A stretch of 10,164 nt of DNA from Alphaproteobacteria bacterium (GTDB lineage: Bacteria > Pseudomonadota > Alphaproteobacteria > DSM-16000 > Inquilinaceae). Positions 1 through 5,927 of the stretch are shown here, one piece after another. The position numbers were made by a program, and so were the translations under genes. The stretch lies in assembly GCA_029263555.1 (NCBI GenBank), contig JAJUFW010000057.1, positions 1 to 10,164 of the forward strand, read 5' to 3'. Below the pieces are notes generated by a model. The model saw only the letters and a list, made by a program, of their open reading frames with translations, searched no databases and was not told the DNA's origin. Each line of letters opens with the position of its first letter. Within the stretch, counting starts at the first letter, position 1.

Positions 1-775
1 CCTGATCATGGATCCGCGCGGGAATCCGATCACGATGTCCGGCGAGGCGACCACCGAGCCGACCTTCGGCCTGCCGGCCATGTGGATCGACCCGCAGAAC
101 CGCGACGAGGCGATGTTCCGCGGCTATACGGTCGTCGACGCCCAGACGGTGATCACCACCCACCTGACCGAGACGATCAAGGACCATATGCCGGAGCTTC
201 TGTCCTACGCGGAAACCCAGAAGCTTCTGGACGAGCTGGACAAGGAGCACCAGAAGCTGGTCTCGGACGTCGTGCCGAACCAGATCACGATCGGCGCCCT
301 GGAGCGGGTGCTCCAGAACCTGCTTTCGGAGCGCATCTCGATCCGCGACCTGCCGACGATCCTGGAGGGCGTCGCCGAGGCCTGCGCCTACACCCGCAAC
401 ATCACCGCGATCACCGAGCATGTGCGCACCCGCCTGGCGCGGCAGTTGAGCCACGCCAACACCAACGAGCACGGCTATATCCCGCTCGTCACCCTGTCGG
501 CCAAATGGGAACAGGCTTTCGCGGAAGCGATCGTCGGCGAAGGCGAGGAACGCCAGCTCGCCATGGCGCCGACGAAGCTCCAGGAGTTCATCACCTCGGT
601 CCGGCAGACCTTCGAGCGCCACGCCATGATGGGCGAGAACCCGGTCCTGCTGACGAGTCCTGGGATCCGCGTCTATGTCCGCTCCATCATCGAGCGGTTC
701 CGTCCCTCGACACCGGTCATGTCCCAGAACGAGATCCACCCGAAGGCGCGGATCAAGACCTTGGGACAGATCTGA
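1..775 (+). CDS. flhA: FlhA, flagellar type III export gate protein, C-terminal part (5' truncated by the window)
   Basis: FlhA is an inner-membrane protein of the flagellar type III export apparatus. Its cytoplasmic C-terminal domain forms a nonameric ring that docks export chaperones, FliJ and substrates. Only this soluble domain is visible. The frame is open from base 2, and the ATG at 8 is internal because the family's 'DP-G' segment and 'EPTFGLPAMWI' follow at once, features of mid-protein FlhA. Further family marks are 'RDEAMFRGYTVVDAQTVI', the 'LSERISIRDLPTILEG' stretch, and the terminal 'NEIHPKARIKTLG'. No membrane segment is present, as expected because the eight N-terminal helices lie upstream. 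The gene ends with TGA at 773-775 and is followed, 75 bases on, by a FliK-like gene on the same strand, probably co-transcribed. The family assignment is secure; the N-terminal two thirds cannot be judged. Confidence 0.96.
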   Translation, partial: LIMDPRGNPITMSGEATTEPTFGLPAMWIDPQNRDEAMFRGYTVVDAQTVITTHLTETIKDHMPELLSYAETQKLLDELDKEHQKLVSDVVPNQITIGALERVLQNLLSERISIRDLPTILEGVAEACAYTRNITAITEHVRTRLARQLSHANTNEHGYIPLVTLSAKWEQAFAEAIVGEGEERQLAMAPTKLQEFITSVRQTFERHAMMGENPVLLTSPGIRVYVRSIIERFRPSTPVMSQNEIHPKARIKTLGQI

Positions 776-803
776 GGCATGCGGGAATCGGGAGGGCATG
801 GCC

Positions 804-854
804 ATGGCTGCTGATGCCGCGATCCCAGCGCGACTGTCACGGTTCCGGAAATGA
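804..854 (+). CDS. possible 16-codon leader mini-ORF coupled to the FliK-like gene
   Basis: Between flhA and the FliK-like gene a short frame begins at ATG 804 and ends at TGA 852-854. It encodes MAADAAIPARLSRFRK. A strong Shine-Dalgarno-like GGAGGG (791-796) sits seven bases before this ATG; a second in-frame ATG at 798 is too close to it. The stop codon overlaps the ATG of the FliK-like gene as ATGA (851-854), a usual arrangement for translational coupling. The FliK-like ATG itself has almost no Shine-Dalgarno sequence, so ribosomes may load here and re-initiate. No homology is recognised. It may instead be chance in a GC-rich spacer, or evidence that the true N-terminus of the downstream protein is misassigned. 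Confidence 0.3.
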   Translation: MAADAAIPARLSRFRK

Positions 855-2266
855 CCGGCGGCCCGTTTCCGACCGGGGATCCGGTTGCCGCCCGCATCGC
901 CGCCACCTCCGCCACCGCGGGCCAGCCGGCGGCGTTCCGGGCAGAGATCATGAGCCTCCCGCCCGAGCTTCTCGCCCGTCTCGGACGGTCGGTCGCCATC
1001 AACGGCAGCGTGGCCGGGACTACGGCGGACGGGACCCTGCGCATCCGCACCCAGTTCGGTGAGATCGCGCTCCGGACCACGGCCACGTCGCCGGCCGGCC
1101 GGCCGGCGACGATCCAGATCCCGCCGGCCCCGGCCGGATCAGCTCCCCTCCAGACGCCCGTTCAGGCCATCCTCCTGCTACCCCAATCGGCGGCGGCCGG
1201 CCCGGCCCTGCCGCCCCATCCCGCGCCGGGCACACCGCCCGGCCCGACCGCGCCGGCCCCGGCAGGGGGAGTGGCGCCCCAGCCCCCGTCGACGGCAGCG
1301 CCGCCCGCTTCGGCCTCCCAGCTCATCGGGCTTGCCGTGACCGGCATCCGCACCGCTTCACCCGGCCCGCTTTCAGGGATGCCGACAGCTGGAAACGGCC
1401 CGGAGCCGGCGCCCGTCCCGCCGGCCCCCACCCGGCCCGCCGTACCGTCGTCTCCCCTGCCCGTGGCATCCGGGACGGCCCAGAGCCCCCTCGCCCGGCT
1501 GGCGGAATCGATCGCGACAACCGTCGGTTCGCTCCCGCCCTCGAGGGTCATGGCCGTTCACCGTCCACCCGCCGTATTGGCGCCCGAACCGTCCCGATCC
1601 GGGGCAAGCTTCCCGGCCCTTCGCGATGCGCTGTCCGCGCTGGCGAAGCTCGACCCTGCGATCGCGCGTCAGGTCGTGCATACGATTCTTCCGCAGCCGA
1701 ACGGACAATTGCCGGGAACGCTGCTCCTGTTCGTCGCCATGATGCGCAAGGGCGACGTCCGGGGGTGGCTCGGCGAACGCGCCACACGTGCCCTGGAGGC
1801 CGCCGGGAGGGCCGATCTTATCGCCCGGCTGGCGGGCGAGTTGGCCTCGGGATCGGGGACCGGCGGCTCCGCTCAGCCCCAGGGGGCCGAATGGCGGCCG
1901 CAGCCCATCCCCCTGCTTCACGGCGGGGAGATCGTTCCGGTTCATCTTTGGCTGCAGCGCCCGGGATCCCCGACGGAAGAGGACGGAACCTCCGGGTCGG
2001 GCCGCTGCGGGACGCGGTTCCTCATCGACCTTGACCTAAGCCGCCTCGGTCCGCTGCAACTGGACGGGCATGTCGAAGGGCGCCGGCTCGACCTGATCCT
2101 GCGCAGCAGCATCCGCTTCCCCGGGTCGCTCCGCGACGGGCTCGTCACCCGGTTCGCCGCAGCCTGCGCGGCGTCGAACCTGGCCGGGCGGCTTCGATTC
2201 CAGCCCGGCGGTGACGGCTGGGTCAGGCCGGCAGCCGGCGGTCAGGACTTTCACACGGTCGCCTGA
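851..2266 (+). CDS. FliK-like flagellar hook-length control / export-switching protein
   Basis: A 471-residue protein with three regions. Residues about 36-90 form a small beta-rich segment (GSVAGTTADGTLRIRTQFGE) of the kind found at the N-terminus of many alphaproteobacterial FliK-like proteins. Residues about 90-260 are a low-complexity linker very rich in Pro and Ala. Residues about 388-452 resemble the FliK C-terminal hook-length domain: 'DLDLSRLGPLQLDGHVEG' followed by a helical stretch. FliK is a secreted ruler that measures the hook and switches FlhB from hook to filament export, and a long flexible Pro/Ala linker fits that role. The gene follows flhA by 75 bases and converges with fliJ, 21 bases beyond its stop. 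ATG 851 is the first possible start after an in-frame TGA at 812-814; ATG 950 is an alternative. The flagellar role is supported mainly by context and the C-terminal domain; sequence drift makes true fliK orthology uncertain. Confidence 0.72.
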   Translation: MTGGPFPTGDPVAARIAATSATAGQPAAFRAEIMSLPPELLARLGRSVAINGSVAGTTADGTLRIRTQFGEIALRTTATSPAGRPATIQIPPAPAGSAPLQTPVQAILLLPQSAAAGPALPPHPAPGTPPGPTAPAPAGGVAPQPPSTAAPPASASQLIGLAVTGIRTASPGPLSGMPTAGNGPEPAPVPPAPTRPAVPSSPLPVASGTAQSPLARLAESIATTVGSLPPSRVMAVHRPPAVLAPEPSRSGASFPALRDALSALAKLDPAIARQVVHTILPQPNGQLPGTLLLFVAMMRKGDVRGWLGERATRALEAAGRADLIARLAGELASGSGTGGSAQPQGAEWRPQPIPLLHGGEIVPVHLWLQRPGSPTEEDGTSGSGRCGTRFLIDLDLSRLGPLQLDGHVEGRRLDLILRSSIRFPGSLRDGLVTRFAAACAASNLAGRLRFQPGGDGWVRPAAGGQDFHTVA

Positions 2267-2278
2267 GCGGCGGCCGCT
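2266..2278. repeat. GC-rich inverted repeat between convergent genes
   Basis: AGCGGC and GCCGCT flank a single G, starting at the last base of the FliK-like stop codon and lying in the 21-base gap before the fliJ stop. A wider pair, AGGACTT (2234-2240) and AAGTCCT (2282-2288), encloses it. It could fold on either strand and might limit read-through between the convergent transcripts. No T-tract follows on either strand, so a classical intrinsic terminator is not shown. Confidence 0.3.
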
Positions 2279-2287
2279 ACGAAGTCC

Positions 2288-2719
2288 TCAGTCCTCCGAT
2301 GACGGAGAGCGCTTGCGCTGGTATCCGGTCAGCGCGACCTCGTCCATCGCCAGGGCATCGACCCGCCGCCGGCGCATGGCCGCCCGGCGGTCGCGCTCCT
2401 CCTGCGCCAGCTCGAACTTCTTGAGATCCTGGAAGGCTTCGGCGATTTCCTGGCGCACGGCCGCGATCTGCTCTTCCACCTGCTGGACCGACTGCCTCAA
2501 CCGGTCCCGCCGCTTGAGCGCGTTCCTGATATAGGCGCCGAACCCCAGCCGTTCCGCCGGCGACTCTTCGGCCGCTTGGCGTTCGGCGGCGACCTCGTCG
2601 TCGAGGCGCTGAATCTCGCCCTCCAGCCTTTCACGAAGGGTCTCCAGCTCGACCAGGGCGCGACGCTTCTCGTCCAGCTGCCATCGATGGAGGCGAATAA
2701 GGCTTTTCAGGCTTTTCAT
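2288..2719 (-). CDS. fliJ: FliJ, flagellar export coiled-coil protein
   Basis: A 143-residue protein that is almost all charged heptad-like helix, for example 'ALVELETLRERLEGEIQRL' and 'SVQQVEEQIAAVRQEIAEA', with no membrane segment or signal peptide. FliJ is about this length (about 145 residues), forms an antiparallel coiled coil resembling the gamma subunit of F1-ATPase, and connects the FliI ATPase ring to FlhA. The N-terminus 'MKSLKSLIRLHRWQLDEKRR' is typical of the family. Its ATG overlaps the TGA of fliI as ATGA (2716-2719), and GGGAGG plus a G-run lie just upstream inside fliI, so the two are translationally coupled. Coiled-coil proteins match many families loosely; the position directly after fliI makes the call firm. 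Confidence 0.93.
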   Translation of the reverse strand: MKSLKSLIRLHRWQLDEKRRALVELETLRERLEGEIQRLDDEVAAERQAAEESPAERLGFGAYIRNALKRRDRLRQSVQQVEEQIAAVRQEIAEAFQDLKKFELAQEERDRRAAMRRRRVDALAMDEVALTGYQRKRSPSSED

Positions 2720-4116
2720 TGGCCCCCGCCCTCCCCATTAAAGAGATCTAGGCCGAGAATCTCGGCCAGGCGGCGATATCCTTCCTGCAGGCTTGTGTGC
2801 TCGCTCTTGTGCTGATTGAGAAAGCGTTCGATCTCCGGATAGTAGCGGATGGCCTCGTCGACCTTCTCGTCGCTGCCGCGACGGTAGGCGCCGAGCCGGA
2901 TCATCTCCGCCATGTCTTCGTAGGTGGAAAGAAGCTGCCGCGCATGACGGACGAGAGCGTTCTCCTCGTCGGTGTTGCAGTCCGGCAGGGTGCGCGATAC
3001 CGAACGAAGGACATTGATCGCCGGATAGCGGCCCCGTTCGGCGATCTGGCGTTCCAGAACGATGTGGCCGTCGACGATGCCGCGCACCGCGTCGGCGATC
3101 GGCTCGTTGTGGTCGTCCCCTTCGACCAGAACCGTGAACAGGCCGGTGATCGCGCCGCCGTCGGCGACCGTGCCCGGCCCCGCGCGTTCCAGCAGGCGCG
3201 GCAGCTCGCTGAACACGGTCGGCGGATACCCCTTGCTGGTCGGCGGCTCGCCCGCGGAAAGGCCGATCTCCCGCTGCGCCATGGCGAATCGGGTGAGCGA
3301 ATCCATCATGCAGAGGACATGCCCACCCTGGTTCCTGAAGCTTTCGGCGACCGTCATTGTCGTATAGGCCGCCTGGCGCCGCATCAACGGCGGTTCGTCG
3401 GACGTCGCCACCACCACGACCGAACGGGCAAGACCCTCCTCGCCCAGGTCGTCCTCGATGAATTCCTGCACCTCCCGGCCGCGTTCGCCGATCAGCCCGA
3501 TGACGCTCACATCCGCCTGGGTGTAGCGGGCCAGCATGGACATCAGGACCGACTTGCCGACGCCCGAACCGGCGAAGATGCCCATGCGCTGGCCGCGGCA
3601 GCAGGACACGAAGGTATTGAGCGCCCGGACGCCCAGATCGATCTTCTCCCCGACCCGGCTTCGGGCATGGGCCGGCGGAGGATCGTTGCGAAGAGGCACG
3701 CCGATCCGGCCCTGGGGCAGCGGGCCCTTGCCGTCTATCGGTTCGCCGAGCGCGTTGATCACGCGCCCGAGCCAGCCCGGACCGGGATAGAGCGCCGGCT
3801 GGGACGGCGCGACCTCGGCCCGGCACCCGAGCCCCACGCCGTCGAGGGAGCCGAGCGGCATCAGGAGAACGCGACCCTGACGGAAGCCGACCACCTCGCA
3901 CGGGACACGCCGACCATCGCGTGCTACGACGACGCAGCGGCCCCCGATGGTCAGATGTCGCTCCGCCCCGCCGACTTCGACCAGGAGGCCGAGAACGGCC
4001 GTCACGCGGCCGAAAACGGTCTGGTCGGGCAGGACGTCGACATCATGGGCAAGACTTTTGAGCAGCGTCGGCAAGCTTGGGATTCCGTGCATATGCCGGG
4101 CACAGACGTGCCGCAC
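2716..4116 (-). CDS. fliI: FliI, flagellum-specific export ATPase
   Basis: FliI is the cytoplasmic hexameric ATPase of the flagellar export apparatus, related to the F1 beta subunit. With the GTG start at 4116 the protein has 466 residues. An N-terminal beta-barrel (about 30-105) includes 'VFGRVTAVLGLLVEVGG'. The catalytic core has Walker A 'AGSGVGKS' (182-189), the 'GERGREVQEF' segment with the expected catalytic Glu at 211, and the Walker B region 'VLCMMDSLTRFAMAQRE' with Asp272. The C-terminal part contains 'EEGYRRLAEILGL'-like helices. Start choice is open: GTG 4116 and in-frame ATG 4092 (458 residues, beginning MHGIPSLPTLL) both lack a clear Shine-Dalgarno sequence, and family N-termini fit the ATG slightly better. 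An in-frame stop lies at 4144-4146. The gene is first in fliI-fliJ and diverges from ctrA. Confidence 0.97.
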   Translation of the reverse strand: MRHVCARHMHGIPSLPTLLKSLAHDVDVLPDQTVFGRVTAVLGLLVEVGGAERHLTIGGRCVVVARDGRRVPCEVVGFRQGRVLLMPLGSLDGVGLGCRAEVAPSQPALYPGPGWLGRVINALGEPIDGKGPLPQGRIGVPLRNDPPPAHARSRVGEKIDLGVRALNTFVSCCRGQRMGIFAGSGVGKSVLMSMLARYTQADVSVIGLIGERGREVQEFIEDDLGEEGLARSVVVVATSDEPPLMRRQAAYTTMTVAESFRNQGGHVLCMMDSLTRFAMAQREIGLSAGEPPTSKGYPPTVFSELPRLLERAGPGTVADGGAITGLFTVLVEGDDHNEPIADAVRGIVDGHIVLERQIAERGRYPAINVLRSVSRTLPDCNTDEENALVRHARQLLSTYEDMAEMIRLGAYRRGSDEKVDEAIRYYPEIERFLNQHKSEHTSLQEGYRRLAEILGLDLFNGEGGGQ

Positions 4117-4143
4117 GAGGCAAAGACCCTGCTCTGTGCGCAG

Positions 4144-4158
4144 TTAAAAGTCGGTAAA
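4144..4158. promoter_or_regulatory. candidate CtrA box, TTAA-N7-TAAA
   Basis: TTAA (4144-4147), seven bases, then TAAA (4155-4158) matches the known CtrA consensus TTAA-N7-TTAA at seven of eight defined positions. It lies 27 bases upstream of the fliI GTG and about 100 bases upstream of ctrA, within an AT-rich patch that stands out from the GC-rich surroundings. Position suggests control of fliI, which would fit CtrA control of flagellar genes. No transcription start or -10 element can be assigned with confidence. Confidence 0.45.
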
Positions 4159-4191
4159 TCGATTGCTTGCCATGCGACCCTTCACGAACCG

Positions 4192-4218
4192 TTAACGCAT
4201 TTTAGTAACCATTGTTAA
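4192..4218. promoter_or_regulatory. candidate ctrA promoter region with degenerate CtrA half-sites
   Basis: TTAA at 4192-4195, GTAACCAT at 4205-4212 and TTAA at 4215-4218 lie 43 to 69 bases before the ctrA ATG. GTAACCAT differs by one base from TTAACCAT, the extended half-site seen in Caulobacter CtrA promoters, but its spacing to the next TTAA is six rather than seven. The two TTAA elements are 23 bases apart, about two helical turns. Autoregulation of ctrA is established in Caulobacter; here it is inferred. Confidence 0.42.
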
Positions 4219-4248
4219 GCTCGGGGGCGAGCGCGATGGCCGGAAGAC

Positions 4249-4253
4249 AGGAG
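4249..4253 (+). promoter_or_regulatory. ribosome binding site of ctrA
   Basis: AGGAG ends seven bases before ATG 4261. It is one of the clearest Shine-Dalgarno sequences in the window and fixes the ctrA start, agreeing with the conserved 'MRVLLVEDD' N-terminus. Confidence 0.8.
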
Positions 4254-4260
4254 TTCTGGT

Positions 4261-4980
4261 ATGCGGGTACTGCTTGTCGAAGATGATAACGCCACAGCGA
4301 AGAGCATCGAGCTGATGCTGCAGAGCGAGGGGTTCGTCATCGACACCACCGATCTGGGGGAAGACGGCCTGGAGATCGGTAAGCTCTACGATTACGACAT
4401 CATCATCCTGGATCTCATGCTGCCGGACATGGACGGGTACGAAGTCCTGCGGCGGCTTCGTGCCGCCCGCGTCGAGACGCCGATCCTGATCCTCTCCGGC
4501 CTGTCGGAACTGGACAACAAGATCAAGGGCCTCGGCTTCGGGGCCGACGACTACCTGACGAAGCCCTTCGACAAGCGCGAGCTGATCGCCCGCATTCACG
4601 CGATCGTCCGCCGCTCGAAGGGCCATTCCGACAGCGTCATCCGGACCGGCCGCCTCACGGTCAATCTGGACACCCGCACGGTCGAGGTTGATTCCCAGCC
4701 GCTGCATCTGACCGGCAAGGAGTACGGGATCCTGGAGCTCCTGTCCCTGCGCAAGGGGACCACCCTCACCAAGGAGATGTTCCTGAACCACCTCTACGGT
4801 GGCATGGACGAGCCGGAGCTCAAGATCATCGACGTCTTCGTCTGCAAGCTGCGCAAGAAGCTCTCGCTCGCCACGAATGGCGAGAACTATATCGAGACGG
4901 TTTGGGGGCGCGGCTATGTCCTGCGCGACCCGGCCAGCGATGCCCAGATGGCACCGAAGCGGAAGGTCGCATCGGCCTGA
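4261..4980 (+). CDS. ctrA: CtrA, OmpR/PhoB-family response regulator
   Basis: A 239-residue cytoplasmic regulator that binds DNA after phosphorylation. The receiver (1-118) has acidic residues Glu7-Asp8-Asp9, phosphoacceptor Asp51 in 'IILDLMLPDMDGY', and 'TKPFDK' with the conserved Lys. The winged-helix domain (about 125-226) holds the nearly invariant CtrA segment 'LHLTGKEYGILELLSLRKG', then 'MFLNHLYGGMDEPELK' and 'IETVWGRGYVLRDP'. These stretches separate CtrA from ordinary OmpR-family regulators. In Caulobacter CtrA controls replication and division genes; in many other alphaproteobacteria, including Rhodospirillales, it is known mainly for motility, chemotaxis and gene transfer agents. 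Here it sits between fliI (divergent) and cheR (convergent), fitting a motility role. Its tail ends 'KRKVASA' rather than the Caulobacter 'NAA' ending used in ClpXP proteolysis. Likely autoregulated through the TTAA elements upstream. Confidence 0.97.
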   Translation: MRVLLVEDDNATAKSIELMLQSEGFVIDTTDLGEDGLEIGKLYDYDIIILDLMLPDMDGYEVLRRLRAARVETPILILSGLSELDNKIKGLGFGADDYLTKPFDKRELIARIHAIVRRSKGHSDSVIRTGRLTVNLDTRTVEVDSQPLHLTGKEYGILELLSLRKGTTLTKEMFLNHLYGGMDEPELKIIDVFVCKLRKKLSLATNGENYIETVWGRGYVLRDPASDAQMAPKRKVASA

Positions 4981-4981
4981 C

Positions 4982-5047
4982 GGGCAAGGGACGCCTGCGC
5001 CCGTCCGGGCCTGTGGGGGATGCCGAAGCGAGCCGCGCCTTTGCCCA
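4982..5047. repeat. inverted repeat between convergent ctrA and cheR
   Basis: The 73-base gap between the ctrA and cheR stops has GGGCAA (4982-4987) and TTGCCC (5041-5046) as distant arms, with a small internal hairpin, GCCC-GTCC-GGGC (4999-5010). Neither strand shows a T-tract. It could help end both transcripts, but the loop is long and the match short, so chance is possible. Confidence 0.22.
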
Positions 5048-5053
5048 GGGGCT

Positions 5054-5905
5054 TCAGCCGGCCGCCTTGACCGCCAGTCCCTGCGGCCTCGGGGCGGTGG
5101 TCAGCTGATACAGGCCCCGGTGATTGTCCATGGGCTTGAAGCGGTCGGTGATGCCGAGCACCGTTTCGGCGCCCCCCAGGACGAGGACGCCGTCCGGCGG
5201 CATGATGCGGCCGATCGCCTCGAGGACGCGCGTCTTTGTCGGCTGGTCGAAATAGATCAGGACGTTGCGGCAGAACACCACGTCGAACGTCCCGAGCGTC
5301 CCCAGGTCGTTCAGCAGATTGAATTCCCGGTACGTGACCATGCGCCGGATCTCGGGGATGATCTCCCACCGATCCCCCTGCTGCCGGAAATACTTCACCA
5401 GATGGGTGATCGGCAGCCCCCTCTGGACTTCGAACTGGCTGTAGACGCCGGCCCGGGCCCGGTCCAGCACCTCCGTCGACAGATCGGTCCCGACGATCTC
5501 CACGGACCAGCCGGCGAGCTTCGCCTGCTCTTCATGCAGGATCATCGCCAGCGAATAGGGTTCCTGGCCGGTCGAGCAGGCGGCGCTCCAGATACGGATT
5601 CTGCGGGTATCCTCGCGGGCCTTCAGAAAAGTCGGCAGGACGACCTGGCGGAACAGCTCGAACGGCTTTCCGTCACGGAAGAACGAACTCTCGTTCGTCG
5701 TCATGGCCTCCGTGACATCCCGGAGCAGCCGCTCGTCCCGGCGGCTGCGGATGGCGCCTGCCAGCTCGCCCAGATCCTTCATGTTCCACCGACGGGCGAC
5801 GGGTGTCAGCCGGCTTTCGAGCAGGTAGGCTTTGTCCCGCGTCAGCACCAGGCCCGACCTCTGCTTGAGCACGGACTGGAACAGATCGAAGTCTTCGGTC
5901 TTCAT
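5054..5905 (-). CDS. cheR: CheR, chemotaxis protein methyltransferase
   Basis: CheR uses S-adenosylmethionine to methylate glutamates on chemoreceptors, opposing CheB in adaptation. The 283-residue protein has the N-terminal helical domain (about 1-75), the family motif 'TTNESSFFRD' (69-78), the SAM-binding loop 'IWSAACSTGQEPYSLAM' (105-121), 'EIVGTDLS' (136-143) and 'FDVVFCRNVLIYF' (207-219). The start is ATG 5905, giving 'MKTEDFDLF', with a GGGGGAAGG purine run upstream. The frame stays open up to 6058, but the extra 51 codons overlap the end of cheB and look non-protein-like (Arg- and Cys-rich), so they are left out. It is the last gene of the che operon, 22 bases after cheB. Length is typical for the single-domain class, without TPR or other fusion. 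Confidence 0.97.
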   Translation of the reverse strand: MKTEDFDLFQSVLKQRSGLVLTRDKAYLLESRLTPVARRWNMKDLGELAGAIRSRRDERLLRDVTEAMTTNESSFFRDGKPFELFRQVVLPTFLKAREDTRRIRIWSAACSTGQEPYSLAMILHEEQAKLAGWSVEIVGTDLSTEVLDRARAGVYSQFEVQRGLPITHLVKYFRQQGDRWEIIPEIRRMVTYREFNLLNDLGTLGTFDVVFCRNVLIYFDQPTKTRVLEAIGRIMPPDGVLVLGGAETVLGITDRFKPMDNHRGLYQLTTAPRPQGLAVKAAG

Positions 5906-5927
5906 AACCCGCCTTCCCCCCGCTGCG

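Noticed and set aside
82..1062. Plus-strand 326-codon frame overlapping flhA and the FliK-like gene
   Set aside because: It runs out of frame through the conserved FlhA C-terminal domain and has a composition dominated by Arg, Pro, Gly and Asp, as expected for a GC-rich shadow.
1088..1108. Short GGCC/CCGG tandem-like run within the FliK-like gene
   Set aside because: It is low-complexity coding sequence for Ala, Gly, Arg and Pro in a GC-rich gene; no repeat unit is maintained beyond a few copies.
2797..4218. Long plus-strand open frame (473 codons) opposite fliI
   Set aside because: It mirrors the codon pattern of fliI, whose Walker motifs and family-wide conservation show the minus strand is real. 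Long antisense frames are expected at this GC content.
4192..4791. Minus-strand 199-codon frame opposite ctrA
   Set aside because: It would cover the ctrA promoter and receiver. CtrA is unmistakable on the plus strand, and this frame has no family features.
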